From NCBI GenBank assembly GCA_965116465.1, contig OZ220687.1:2170001-2234000 (forward strand): a DNA stretch of 64,000 nt, read 5' to 3'. This stretch comes from VXNF01 sp965116465. GTDB lineage: Bacteria > Actinomycetota > Acidimicrobiia > Acidimicrobiales > CATQHL01. The notes under the pieces are model-generated. The model saw only the letters and a list, made by a program, of their open reading frames with translations, searched no databases and had not been told where the DNA came from. Positions within the stretch are counted from its first letter, which is position 1, and each line of letters starts with the position of its first letter. Positions 25,422-34,529 of the stretch are shown one piece after another. Both the position numbers and the translations under genes were made by a program.

Positions 25422-27728
25422 GTGAGCGAAACCCCAACCGTCGCCGCGAACTCGCCGGGGACCGCAGCGAAGACCGACGGTATCGATCCGGAAGAGGAGC
25501 CGCGCACCCAGCGCCGCCGTCTGGCCGCCGTATGGGTTGCAGCCGGTAGCGCCGTGGCCGCCACCGTTGCCGTCGGCTGGTACGAGGTCGTACGACTCGG
25601 CGGTCTGGCACCTGGCGGCGACATGATCGGCCACGCCGCAGCCGCCGAGTGGCTGCGCACGCTCCCCTGGTGGGACTGGCGGGGCTGGTCCGACTGGTTC
25701 TACGGCGGGCAGGCCATGGGCGTGAACTACCCGCCGCTGGGGCACGCCTGGATGCGCTTCACGCACCCGGTGCACGGGCAGATGGCGGCTGTCGCCGTGG
25801 GGCTGCTGGTGCTGCTCCCCTGGGGCGCACTCCGGCTGGCGCGTGCGGTGGGATTCTCGCCGCACGCCCAGCGCTTCGCCGTCGGGTCGGTGCTGGTGCT
25901 GGCCGCGATCTCGGGCGAAATGCACTGGGTCCTCTCCGGCTTTCACTTCCACAGGACTTTCTTCGGCTCTTGGCCCGCGATGCTGGCGCTGGTCCTCGGT
26001 CTGTTCTGCGCGGCCTGGGCCGCGCGCTGCCGGCGACCGGTGTCGTGCGGTGTCGTGGCCGGGGTGGCGATCCTCTTCAACGCCACCGTCATGCCCGGTG
26101 TGGCCGTCGTGTGCACGGCCCTGCTGGTGACCAGCGGCGCCTCGTTCCGTCAGGCCGCGCGTTGGGCCGCGACCGCGGGTGCAGCGGGCCTCGCTGTGTG
26201 CGCGTGGTGGCTCGTGCCGTTCCTGGCGGGGTGGGATCGTCTCGTGCGCTGGAACGTCTCACTGGCCCTTGCCTGGGATTTCGGTGGGGTGTGGCAGGCG
26301 GTCATCGTCGCCGCGGTGGGCGTGGCCGTGGTTTGGTCCGTGAGGAAGGGATCCGACCCAGCCCGGCGTCTGGCCCTCGCGGCGCTCGCGGGCCTTGGGG
26401 CCAGCGTCTTGGCCGAACTTTTTGGCTACCTGCGTCCCGAGCGGTGGCTTGAGCCTGCGATCCTCTTGGCGGCCGTGGCGGTGGCGGGGCTCAGCAGGGC
26501 CGACAACCGACGATTCCCCGTACGGCCGGCCTGGGCGCTGATCGGCGTTGCGTTTCTCATCGTTTTCGTCGAGATCACGATACGTGTGGAGATCCTGCCC
26601 TTGGCAGTGTGGTTGCTGTGGTGGCCGAGGCGAACGTGGGCTGCAGCCGGTGCGTTGGCGTGGACGGGCGTGCTTGTCTGGGTTCCGTTGTGGGCAGTCG
26701 TCCACAATGCCGCTACACCCGATCCGGCGCACGTCACCCCATTGGCGGCTGCGGCAGCAAGCGGCGGCCCCGCCACCGAGGGCTTGGTGGCCCTGGATCG
26801 CCTATACAACACGACTTCCGGCGACGTGCGGGAATGCTCGTGGGGTCAACCCTGGCTGACCACGAAGGACACCGGCGGAAGCGTTCGCCCGCTTGCTGGA
26901 CTGTATGTCGAAACCAGTCCAGTCGCCGAGTTCGTTGACGCCGAACGCAGTTTGCGAGTTGGCGCGTTCAGCGCCCCCGAGGAAAGGCGACCGCACTGGT
27001 TCGACCTCTGGCAGGCGCTGGAGAGCCCCGCTACTGACAGTCCCGGGGCTGCCGAGGCTCTGGGCGCACGGTGGTACGCCGCGTGCGACGCTGAGGGGAA
27101 CGTGTCGGTGATCGAACTGACCCGCATCACCGTCGGCGGAGCGGCGGTGACTCCCCACCCGAACGACGATGATTGGCACAAGGCCGCTGTCGAATGGTGG
27201 CTGCCGATTGCTGCGGGCACCGTGCCGGATCAACTGGGTGCCGGAGCGCGGCCCGTGCCCATTAGATCAACTGGTGAGAGCGCCGCGTATCCGCGGGATC
27301 GCGTCGCCGAAGGTGTCACTCTGAACGCTGGCCGGGACAGCCTCACCGTTCATGCGGAGGAGGAGGGCTGGGCATGGCTGCGCGTCCCCTGGGATCCCGA
27401 CTGGCGTTCGGTGGACGGCACACCGGTGCGCAAGGGAGGACCTGGCCATCTCGTGATCTGGGCCAACCAGGGTGTTACCGAACTGCGCTGGGCCGTGCCC
27501 CGCGAAGTGGACGTTGCGTCCGCGGTGACAACCGGTGTAGCGGCCTTGGCCTCGGTCGTACTGGTAGCGGTGAACCGACGCCGCGGCTTCGAACCAGACC
27601 CAGGCAGGCACCGCCCCGCCGCCGAGGCATTAGCTGTCTTCGGCGACACCGTGGATGGCTGGGCGCACGGCGCGGCTCGTCGAGTACGCGGGTTACTGGC
27701 GCGCAGCTCACGCCAGGTCAATCCATGA
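25422..27728 (+). CDS. Multi-pass GT-C-like membrane protein
   Basis: The 768-aa protein has an N-terminal cytoplasmic stretch, about 11 hydrophobic segments (residues 30-430), an extracytoplasmic domain of about 220 residues and a final membrane helix (VASAVTTGVAALASVVLVAV), then a short basic tail. A first outer loop contains GGDMIGH. This is the general plan of GT-C glycosyltransferases that take sugars from lipid carriers on the outer face, but no family motif is certain. It overlaps the GT2 gene by 4 bp (ATGA), so the pair is very likely one functional unit: the GT2 makes a lipid-linked sugar and this protein uses it. That pairing is inference. Start GTG 25422. Confidence 0.6.
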   Translation: MSETPTVAANSPGTAAKTDGIDPEEEPRTQRRRLAAVWVAAGSAVAATVAVGWYEVVRLGGLAPGGDMIGHAAAAEWLRTLPWWDWRGWSDWFYGGQAMGVNYPPLGHAWMRFTHPVHGQMAAVAVGLLVLLPWGALRLARAVGFSPHAQRFAVGSVLVLAAISGEMHWVLSGFHFHRTFFGSWPAMLALVLGLFCAAWAARCRRPVSCGVVAGVAILFNATVMPGVAVVCTALLVTSGASFRQAARWAATAGAAGLAVCAWWLVPFLAGWDRLVRWNVSLALAWDFGGVWQAVIVAAVGVAVVWSVRKGSDPARRLALAALAGLGASVLAELFGYLRPERWLEPAILLAAVAVAGLSRADNRRFPVRPAWALIGVAFLIVFVEITIRVEILPLAVWLLWWPRRTWAAAGALAWTGVLVWVPLWAVVHNAATPDPAHVTPLAAAAASGGPATEGLVALDRLYNTTSGDVRECSWGQPWLTTKDTGGSVRPLAGLYVETSPVAEFVDAERSLRVGAFSAPEERRPHWFDLWQALESPATDSPGAAEALGARWYAACDAEGNVSVIELTRITVGGAAVTPHPNDDDWHKAAVEWWLPIAAGTVPDQLGAGARPVPIRSTGESAAYPRDRVAEGVTLNAGRDSLTVHAEEEGWAWLRVPWDPDWRSVDGTPVRKGGPGHLVIWANQGVTELRWAVPREVDVASAVTTGVAALASVVLVAVNRRRGFEPDPGRHRPAAEALAVFGDTVDGWAHGAARRVRGLLARSSRQVNP

Positions 27729-28483
27729 GTGGCGACATCGCCGTCAGCGTTCTGATTCCCGCTTGGGACGAGGAACAGTCCATCGGAGCAGTCGTTGTTG
27801 ACTCCCTGGCGGCTTACCGGGAAGCCGGTCTGACTGTCGAGTGTCTGGTGTGTGTGGACTCCCGCACGGTCGACCGCACATCCCGCGCCGCCCGTGATGC
27901 GGGCGCGCGCACGATTGCACAGCACGGTGTCGGCCTAACCGCTGCGGTGCTGGAAATGGCCGAGGTTGCGGCAGGCCAGGTTTGCGCCGTGCTCGATGGG
28001 GACGGCCAGCACGACGCGTACAGCCTTCCCAAGTTAACGGGGCCCGTTCTCGCCGGGGCGTTCGACGTGGTTACCGGCGCTCGCGACCCCGGCTCGCTGG
28101 GGAGCGGTTTCGGACGCGGCTGGCGGGGAGTGGTCCGCCGAGCCGGAGCCTTGGCCCTGCGCTTCGCGGCTCGGCTGGCTTTGCGCAGGACCGTTCCCGA
28201 CCCTCTCACCGGAATGTTCGCCTGCCGACGGTCCGATCTGCGGCGTCTTCAACAGAAGGGCCGCGTTGCGCCGCCGCGGGGCTACAAGTTGGGGCTGGGA
28301 CTGATGGCGATGACGGCGCCCGGCAGGGTTGCCCACGTGACGGTCCCGTTCCTGCCTCGGCAGGGAGGGGAGTCCAAGCTGACTTCTGCAGTGGTGTGGA
28401 CAACGCTGCGCCAACTTCTCGGGGTTGGTCTCTCCCGGCGGTCGACGGCTTCTGACGGGGCGGTTCAACCAGGAGAAATGTAG
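27725..28483 (+). CDS. GT2 glycosyltransferase (polyprenyl-phosphate sugar synthase-like)
   Basis: The 252-aa protein begins with VSVLIPAWDEEQSIG, the nucleotide-sugar-binding strand of family 2 glycosyltransferases. It has the metal-binding acidic motif LDGDGQHD and the PDPLTGMFACRR loop typical of dolichyl-phosphate mannose synthase-like enzymes. No membrane helix is seen, so it is probably peripheral on the inner face. It should transfer a sugar to a polyprenyl phosphate. It starts inside the stop of the GT-C-like gene and ends 108 bp before the pilin-like gene. Confidence 0.75.
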   Translation: MSGDIAVSVLIPAWDEEQSIGAVVVDSLAAYREAGLTVECLVCVDSRTVDRTSRAARDAGARTIAQHGVGLTAAVLEMAEVAAGQVCAVLDGDGQHDAYSLPKLTGPVLAGAFDVVTGARDPGSLGSGFGRGWRGVVRRAGALALRFAARLALRRTVPDPLTGMFACRRSDLRRLQQKGRVAPPRGYKLGLGLMAMTAPGRVAHVTVPFLPRQGGESKLTSAVVWTTLRQLLGVGLSRRSTASDGAVQPGEM

Positions 28484-28591
28484 ATCTTTCCTTAGAATGA
28501 TGTTGTTATGAGTATTAACTCAGATTAGCCTTACCCCGATTTCGGAAAATCCCACGACAAGCTCGTCAAGGATGTCCAGGGAGAGGGTCTC

Positions 28592-28921
28592 ATGCTCGCA
28601 GCAATCGTGATGGCAATATCGGTGCCCAGCGCGGTCGGGATTGGTTACCTGGTGCTGCGACACAGGCAGCCACGATTCGCGGCCGACGTGCGAGGTATCG
28701 CGCTGCAGACCGTGGTCATCATGGTGGTGCTTCTCGCGATCGCCGGCGCCATCGCCGGGGTGCTGCTGACCCGCGGCGGCGAGGCGGTTTCGGATGTCGA
28801 GCAGCAGAAGATCGCGCGACAGGCTTCTGACTACCGGGGCAAGGCCTTGTGTGAGGCGGCTGGATACACCTGGAACCCGACGCCGGCAGAGGCGACCACG
28901 GGCAATTTCTGCGGCAGCTAG
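28592..28921 (+). CDS. Pilin-like small protein of the tad locus
   Basis: The 109-aa protein has two hydrophobic segments. The first is at the very N-terminus. The second (VVIMVVLLAIAGAIAGVLL, about residues 41-59) is preceded by RGIALQT and followed by an acidic helix (DVEQQKIARQ) and a short tail with two cysteines. The order basic stretch, Gly, hydrophobic helix, acidic helix resembles class III pilins, and Gly35-Ile36 could be the processing point. Flp pilins normally have Glu at +5 (Gly-x4-Glu-Tyr); here that position is Thr. Its place between the glycosyltransferases and the TadE-like genes supports a structural pilus role. A start at ATG 28592 follows GGAGAGGG. Confidence 0.55.
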   Translation: MLAAIVMAISVPSAVGIGYLVLRHRQPRFAADVRGIALQTVVIMVVLLAIAGAIAGVLLTRGGEAVSDVEQQKIARQASDYRGKALCEAAGYTWNPTPAEATTGNFCGS

Positions 28922-29009
28922 TAGACCGCGGGTCACCGTGACGTCGGAGTGAGCGAGGCGAAACTCTGGCTCAACACCCCGCAAGGCGCTGCCGGAATCC
29001 GGCAAGCGC

Positions 29010-29474
29010 TTGAACCGGTTGCCGACGATCCTCTGCCGCGGTCGTAGGGATACCCGCGGTGAGGCGCTGCCTGTTGCGATCCTGTTCCTGGGGGTTCTGT
29101 TCACGATCCTCTTGGGGGTACACGTCATCGTGGTGGCGCTCGCCCGAACGGCCATTCAGGGGGCGGCGGACGCTGGGGTGAGTGCCGCGCAGGCGGCGGG
29201 GCCGGGGGTCGACGTCGGGACCGGCGAGGCCTTTCGTGTTACCGAGGGCGTCCTGGCGGCGCGGATCGCCATGGCGGCCTCCAAGAGTTCCATCCTCGAG
29301 ACGCGTCCCCCGGTGGTGATCGTGGAGGAGGACCGGGGCTCGGTGACGGTGCTGATCTTCGCGGGGACCATCTCACCAATCCTCGGTGGCGTGGAGTTGG
29401 AGGCCCAGGCCTGCGGCCCGCTCGACGATGTCCCGGCCAATCAGCTCACTGCCGCCGACGCCTGGCGATGTTGA
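29010..29474 (+). CDS. TadE-like pseudopilin 1
   Basis: The 154-aa protein starts at TTG 29010. It has an Arg-rich N-terminus, one membrane helix (ALPVAILFLGVLFTILLGVHVIVV, about residues 19-42) and an exported domain with strands GSVTVLIFAGTI. Helix position and the following RTAIQGAADAGVSAAQAA stretch fit TadE-like minor pilins. Two cysteines near the C-terminus could form a disulfide. The end overlaps the next start (ATG inside TGTTGA). Confidence 0.65.
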   Translation: MNRLPTILCRGRRDTRGEALPVAILFLGVLFTILLGVHVIVVALARTAIQGAADAGVSAAQAAGPGVDVGTGEAFRVTEGVLAARIAMAASKSSILETRPPVVIVEEDRGSVTVLIFAGTISPILGGVELEAQACGPLDDVPANQLTAADAWRC

Positions 29475-30088
29475 CCGCCGGCGGAGGGTCGGGCGCCGGG
29501 CGACGCCAACCGGGCGTGCACACCCCGAGTCCATGTCCGCCCACGGAGGGTCGGCATCCAGCGATTCCCCGGTTCCAATTCCGGCGGGGCCGCGAGCGTC
29601 TGCGAGATGACGCCGGCTCCGGAACGGCCATCGGTGTGGCGATCCTGTTCCCGATCCTGATGTTCGTGATCATCGCCATCTCGCTGCTCTCGGAGTCGGG
29701 TCGGATCGACCAGACGATGCAGAACACCGCCAACCGCACGGCTCGGATCGCCGCGCTGTGCTGCCACCACACCGGTGGTCCGGAGGGCGCCGAAACGGTG
29801 GTGCGCGCCAGCCTCGACGCGGCCACGGGTGGCGCCTCAGCCAACCGCCTTCTCTGCAACAACGACGTCGCGGGTGGCAGCAGGATCGTCTTCGTGGACA
29901 AGGAGGGCAACGACGTGCCCATCGGTCCCAACGTGGCAGTGCCGCCCGGCGGGACCGCGTACGTCTTCATCACCTGCCGCGTACCGCCGGAGATCCTCGG
30001 CGGATTCGGCTTCCCCGGCCTCGACGTGCAGCGCCGGGCCGAGGGCATCGCCGCCATCGACCCGTTCCGTTCCCGCTCGGGCGGATGA
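29468..30088 (+). CDS. TadE-like pseudopilin 2
   Basis: The 206-aa protein has a 50-residue Pro/Arg-rich N-terminus, then GSGTAIGVAILFPILMFVIIAISLLSES-type membrane helix (about residues 51-75) and an exported domain with four cysteines (ALCCHH, RLLCNN, FITCRV). TadE-like proteins have this single-helix design, though the N-terminus is unusually long; an internal start nearer the helix is possible. It overlaps the genes on both sides by 7 and 4 bp, so translation is probably coupled. Confidence 0.6.
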   Translation: MLTAGGGSGAGRRQPGVHTPSPCPPTEGRHPAIPRFQFRRGRERLRDDAGSGTAIGVAILFPILMFVIIAISLLSESGRIDQTMQNTANRTARIAALCCHHTGGPEGAETVVRASLDAATGGASANRLLCNNDVAGGSRIVFVDKEGNDVPIGPNVAVPPGGTAYVFITCRVPPEILGGFGFPGLDVQRRAEGIAAIDPFRSRSGG

Positions 30089-30558
30089 TCCGTATCAGCT
30101 CCATCCGGACGGAGCTTCGACGTACTGACGAGCGGGGCGTCTATGCGCCGTTCATCGCCCTCATCGCCTCGGTGCTTTTGCTACTGGGGGCCATCGCCTA
30201 CGACGGCCCCCGCCTCACGGCCGCACGCCAGGACGCCCTGCACGCCGCCAACGAGGCCGCTCGCGTCGCGGCCGGCACGATCGCCGCCGGTGGGACGATC
30301 TTCGACGCCCAAACCGCCGCCGAGGAACGCATGGAGAAGTCCCGGTTGATCTACGGCCGACCGATCGCGGTCGGCGAGATCGAATGCGTCGGCAGCCGGG
30401 TGCAGGTCACCGTCGTCAGCATGTACGTCTTCCGCTCCGCGCTCGGCCTGTGGCGCGACTTCCAGCCCATCGAAGCCACCGGAGCCGCCGAGGCCTTCCT
30501 CGTCCTACCCGACGAAACCCCCAGCGAACTCGGCTACCTCGGCGAATGCCCCCTCTGA
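30085..30558 (+). CDS. TadE/G-like pseudopilin 3
   Basis: The 157-aa protein starts at ATG 30085, overlapping the previous stop by 4 bp. After DERGVYAPFIALIASVLLLLGAIAYDG, a single membrane helix in the style of TadE/TadG (Gly-x4 at the entry), comes an Ala-rich helix (AANEAARVAAGTIAAGG) and a beta-rich exported part. It closes the tad run. The next gene is 148 bp away and looks unrelated. Confidence 0.6.
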   Translation: MIRISSIRTELRRTDERGVYAPFIALIASVLLLLGAIAYDGPRLTAARQDALHAANEAARVAAGTIAAGGTIFDAQTAAEERMEKSRLIYGRPIAVGEIECVGSRVQVTVVSMYVFRSALGLWRDFQPIEATGAAEAFLVLPDETPSELGYLGECPL

Positions 30559-30706
30559 CGGGCTGTGCGCGCATCGCTGAGGATCGAATTCTCTCAACGC
30601 CGCGCCACCGGATACGCCTCCGGATCGGCGCGAGTTCCGCGACGCTGCCACCTGATGCCATCCGTGCAGGCCGTCGTTTCCCCGCGATTCGTGGACGGGT
30701 GAACCG

Positions 30707-31228
30707 GTGAGCGGATTTGCCCGGGACACGAAACGGATTCTCAGGCGCTCCTTCCGGTGGTCGGTCGCCGCATCTGTCGGCCTGTACTTCGGCGAGTTGG
30801 GGGGCGGACTCGTTCGTGATGTCGGGCCATTCTGGGCGGTTGGCGTGGTGTTCGTCGTTTGGGTCGTGCTGGCGGTGATCATCGTGGGTCTTGGTTCGCT
30901 GCGGTGGCAGCGAGGTCGACGTTCGGGAACCGGAGCCTGCGATGAGGAGATCGACACTCGGAGAAGCAGGTGGGAGTCGTGGCTGAGATCGAGCTATCCC
31001 GGAGAACTCGTGGAGACGTCGGCGACGGCCGCGATCGTGGGGTTAGCTGCAACGGCACCAGTGGTGGAGGGCGCGTACTGGCGAATCTTCGCCTCGTTGC
31101 TGGTGGTTGGAGCCATCGTCGCCGTTGCGTGTGGTCTGTGGGAGTTGTCTCCGGCGTTGGCGCAGAGGATCCGGGCAGGTGACAGCTCGAACGGCGAGAG
31201 CGGCAACCGTTCTCACGAGTCCGTCTGA
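30707..31228 (+). CDS. Hypothetical membrane protein
   Basis: The 173-aa protein has about four hydrophobic segments (near residues 18-35, 40-65, 105-120 and 125-150) split by a charged loop. No family is recognised. Start GTG 30707. The stop abuts the ATG of the broken KAP-type gene, so the two were probably co-transcribed; a membrane partner of a KAP NTPase is a plausible but unproven role. Confidence 0.55.
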   Translation: MSGFARDTKRILRRSFRWSVAASVGLYFGELGGGLVRDVGPFWAVGVVFVVWVVLAVIIVGLGSLRWQRGRRSGTGACDEEIDTRRSRWESWLRSSYPGELVETSATAAIVGLAATAPVVEGAYWRIFASLLVVGAIVAVACGLWELSPALAQRIRAGDSSNGESGNRSHESV

Positions 31229-32332
31229 ATGCGGTTCCGCCGAACGCGCCCGTCGGCCTCGATGCCTGCTGAGGTGGCGAGCAAGCCCCTAATTCCACAG
31301 GCCACGTCCCGGTTCGGTGAGCGCGGCCGGACGCTGTCGTGGGCGGGTGACGGCTTGCGGTCGTTTCTCAGCGGCGCGGGCAACGTGCTGGGCTGGGGAT
31401 GGATCGGCGGGGTGGTCGCGGGCGCATCTCTGGCCTTCGCCCAACTCGCGGGACACGTGCAGGCGGTGCGGGCGAGTCTCGGCATCCTCGCCACTGCGGG
31501 GGTGGTGATCCTCGTGCTGGCGGCTCAGTCGTTGCTCGGCGCCCATCGCCTGGGCGTCGCCGCGGGAGCCGGCGGACCCCTTGCCGGGGCGGTCGCCGGA
31601 ACCGCGGGATGGCGCTGTTCGGTGTCGTCGGGGCGGCGGCACTGCTGCCTTGGCTCGGCCCGTCGGCGGGCCGGTTCTGGGGCGCGCCCTACCAGGCTGC
31701 CGCCGTCGGGCTCGCCGCCGCTGCCCTCGGCACGGCCTTGGGGGCGCCCTTGGCGCTCGCCGTCGCCGAGGTGACTGCCCGGCGCCGTTCGCAGCGGACG
31801 AGCCGGCTCCCGATGGCGTCCACCGGCGGCCCGACCATCCGTCCGCCGGAGTTCAGCGCTAGCCCCCAGGACCCGTTCGGCGCCGACACGCTCGGGCGGC
31901 GCCGGCAGGTCGAGGAGTTCTGCGACTCGCTGGACGGCATGGGCACACCGGTCGTGCGCACCGTCGAAGGCGCCTGGGGCAGCGGCAAGACGGCCTTCGG
32001 GCGCATGTGCGTGGCGTGGATGGCGCAGCGCCGACTCGTCGGAGCCACGGTGTGGTTCGACGCCCAGCGACATGGTGTGACGGGTGTGCCGCTCGTCGAC
32101 CTGGTGGTCGCCGTCGGCAGGGACCTGGAAGCAGCAGAAGCAGTGGCCGGGGTGCGGACACCGCCGCAGGTTCGGCGCGCCCGCCGAGGTTCTCGCAAAC
32201 ACGCACGAGGACGCCGAGGGCCGCCGAACCGACGGCAGGGAGATCTTCGCCCAACTGGCGCGACTCGTCGGCTCCCTATGCCCCCCGCCGCCGGCGGAGA
32301 CGGTCCCGTCGGAAGATGGCAACACTGACTGA
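31229..32332 (+). pseudogene. Broken KAP-family P-loop NTPase
   Basis: Three frames must be joined to read one protein. From ATG 31229 comes a membrane hairpin pair; near 31605 the frame shifts to give MALFGVVGAAALLP and a second pair of helices, then DPFGADTLGRR and a P-loop, EGAWGSGKTAFGR. Near 32165 it shifts back (FGAPAEVLANTHEDAEG) and stops at 32332. KAP NTPases (PF07693) have membrane helices with a P-loop domain and run to 500 aa or more. Here the C-terminal NTPase half is missing. The gene looks decayed: two compensating shifts and a truncation. Some KAP proteins act in phage exclusion. Confidence 0.6.
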
Positions 32333-32354
32333 GGTTCCCCTGTCGAGCCGTGCC

Positions 32355-32537
32355 GCTCGGCGGTGTTGTGCGTCGGTTGGCTGGTCAGCCGGTGGGGTTG
32401 AGGAGCAGTGTCACCCAGATGGGGGTGGTGGTCGCCAGGATCATTCCCATAGTCGCGAACGCGAAGTTGCGGATGTCGCGGGAGAAGCGCCGGTCGATCC
32501 GGCCCGCCTTGCCCTAGCTCCCGCTATGGCTCAGCGC
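32355..32537 (-). repeat. Chimeric remnant of the coiled-coil/TM gene at 34951-35409
   Basis: 32355-32504 matches 34921-35070 base for base apart from a few changes (150 bp each), and 32490-32537 matches 35531-35578 (48 bp each). On the minus strand it encodes only the last 45 residues of that protein (RIDRRFSRDIRNFAF to the C-terminal TM and stop). It is a deletion copy that joins both ends of the larger region. Confidence 0.8.
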
Positions 32538-32603
32538 CGACTCCCCGGAGCGACGGACTGATCGACGCACAGGACTACTCGTGTGGATTTGTTGGGGATT
32601 TCG

Positions 32604-32633
32604 TTGAATTCCTTGACTTTGGCTTGATATATA
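32604..32633 (+). promoter_or_regulatory. Putative promoter of the HNH nuclease gene
   Basis: TTGAAT (32604-32609), an 18-nt spacer and TATATA (32628-32633) lie in a locally AT-rich patch. A transcript would start near 32640, which favours ATG 32660 over the in-frame TTG at 32624. Confidence 0.4.
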
Positions 32634-32659
32634 GTACAGGTGTTGGTAGTGTTACAGAC

Positions 32660-34054
32660 ATGGAATTTGTCGGGGGGAGCAGGCATCTGAGCTTCGAGCC
32701 GCTGCCGCCGCCTGCGCCGGTGAGCCTGGAGCGGTTCTGGGACGAGGTCGCTTGGCAGCGCCGCAACCTCGAGGAGGGCGACACGCTGGTTCCCGACCCC
32801 GAGCATCGCCGTTTCACGGTGCGCTACCGGTTCGGCGGTCTGCCCGCCGAGCGCCGCGAAGAGGTCACCGCCACGGGCACCGAGACGTGGTTCTTGAAGC
32901 AGCATCAGTGGGGTGAGGGCACCGGCAAGGTGGGCTGCGGGGACTGCGGCGCGCTGGTGCGGGTCTCCCGCAAGGACCCCGCCAAGCTCTCGGGCGGCGA
33001 GTTGGCCGACCGGGTCGTGGACCTCGCCGAGGCCAGGGCCCGCCTGGACGGGGAATACCTCGCCGCGTTGGGCGAGTTGGCGTCCCGCTCGGGCGCCCAG
33101 GGCGCCGCGCACCGCCTCCGGGAAATGAACCGCATGACCGCCATGGCCGCCCGCAGCGACGCCCGCCTGGCCTTGGAGCTCAAGGAGAACGACTACAGCG
33201 ACACGATCGAGGCCATGCGCGCCGGGAAGGTGAACATCGCGCACGCGCGGGTGATCGCACGGGAGGCGCCCAAGAAGCACCGCCGCTCAGAGGACGAGTT
33301 CCTCGAGTTGTGCGGGGCCTATCCCGCCGACATCGTTGCCAAGCACCCCTTCGCCTATGAGAGCGAAGAGATGTACGCCGACCTCGCGGCCGAACAGGCC
33401 GCTAAGAGCCGCGAACCCGCCGACGCCGAGTACGCCCTCCAGCGCGCACAACGCAAGACCACCCTGAACGTCGGCGCGGATGGCATGTGGCACCTGCGGG
33501 GCCGCTTCGACTTCCTCACCGGCCGCAGAATCAACCAGGCACTCACCGCGGCGATCCGCTCACAGAAACAGCACGAAGGCTCTGCGGATCACACCGTCCC
33601 TCAGCACGCCGCCGACGCGCTCGCCGCCCTCGTCTGCGGCGAGGACCGCGCCGACACCCAACTGCTGATCCTCGCCGATTACGACCACACCGCCGACACC
33701 CTCAGAAACCCCCGCCTGGACGACGGCACGCCCCTGTCGGCGGAACTGTTGGCCCAAGAAGCTCTCGACGCCGAGGTCTACTGCGGCGTCTTCAACGCCG
33801 ACTGGACCAACCTCGCCCTCGGACGCAGCCGCAACGCCTCCGACGCCCAACGCCTCATCCTCGCCGCCCGAGACGGCGGCTGCGCCCACTGCAACGCCCA
33901 CACCGAACACACCCACGCCCACCACACCACCCCCCACGCCGCCGGCGGCCCAACCGAAGTCACCAACCTCGAACTCCTCTGCGCCCCCTGCCATACCCAC
34001 CACCACCAAACCGACGTCGCCGGCACCACCACCCCCACCACTCGCGGCCCCTGA
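32660..34054 (+). CDS. DUF222-type HNH endonuclease
   Basis: The 464-aa protein has a helical DUF222-like body and a C-terminal HNH nuclease domain: CAHCNAH, HHTTPHAAGGPTEVTNLELLC, then CHTHHHQ, with Cys pairs for a structural zinc and His-His/Asn-His catalytic residues. An extra CGDC motif near residue 92 suggests a second metal site. Such proteins are very numerous in actinobacteria and often behave as mobile or multicopy genes. It lies between two copies of a 150-bp repeat (32355 and 34921). GC at third positions rises strongly in the last 500 bp. Biological role unknown. Confidence 0.8.
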   Translation: MEFVGGSRHLSFEPLPPPAPVSLERFWDEVAWQRRNLEEGDTLVPDPEHRRFTVRYRFGGLPAERREEVTATGTETWFLKQHQWGEGTGKVGCGDCGALVRVSRKDPAKLSGGELADRVVDLAEARARLDGEYLAALGELASRSGAQGAAHRLREMNRMTAMAARSDARLALELKENDYSDTIEAMRAGKVNIAHARVIAREAPKKHRRSEDEFLELCGAYPADIVAKHPFAYESEEMYADLAAEQAAKSREPADAEYALQRAQRKTTLNVGADGMWHLRGRFDFLTGRRINQALTAAIRSQKQHEGSADHTVPQHAADALAALVCGEDRADTQLLILADYDHTADTLRNPRLDDGTPLSAELLAQEALDAEVYCGVFNADWTNLALGRSRNASDAQRLILAARDGGCAHCNAHTEHTHAHHTTPHAAGGPTEVTNLELLCAPCHTHHHQTDVAGTTTPTTRGP

Positions 34055-34193
34055 ACCCCCCGACGCGCCACCACGACCCGACAGGCACTGAGGCTCCCGG
34101 ACCCGGCGACCCGTCCCTCACCGCGGACCCAACCCCTGGCCTACTCCCCGCTCAAGTCCGAAGAGCCGCTATTCCCCCTCCGGTTTCGCCGAT

Positions 34194-34442
34194 GTGGCCA
34201 CGAAGGCGGAAGGCGCCGAACAGACGCCGGCCAAGTGGCGAGACCTCCTGGTGGCGGCGGGTGCCGACAGGGTGCCTGTGGGCGAGAACACCATGGATCA
34301 CACCGGATCCATCATCGAGGGACTCGACGCGGCGCTACGACGCAAGCGGCCGCTGGGCGCAACGTTCCGCTGTCTAGTGGCGGCAGTCAACAGCCAGCCG
34401 TCGCCCTACTCGGACATCCTCGCCGGATCATCAGAGGACTAA
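34194..34442 (+). CDS. Small hypothetical ORF
   Basis: The 82-codon ORF (GTG start) has strongly GC-biased third positions, as real genes here do. Product begins MATKAEGAEQTPAKWRDLLV and is mildly charged, with no signal or membrane segment. The frame is open further upstream, so it may be the 3' end of a broken gene. No family is recognised. Confidence 0.35.
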   Translation: MATKAEGAEQTPAKWRDLLVAAGADRVPVGENTMDHTGSIIEGLDAALRRKRPLGATFRCLVAAVNSQPSPYSDILAGSSED

Positions 34443-34529
34443 CTCCATGCCCTGCTCGTGCAGGTGCCACTCAGGTGCGTGGCACCAGAAGAACATCGGC
34501 CGACAGCGTCGTCATTGCACCCATCGCCG

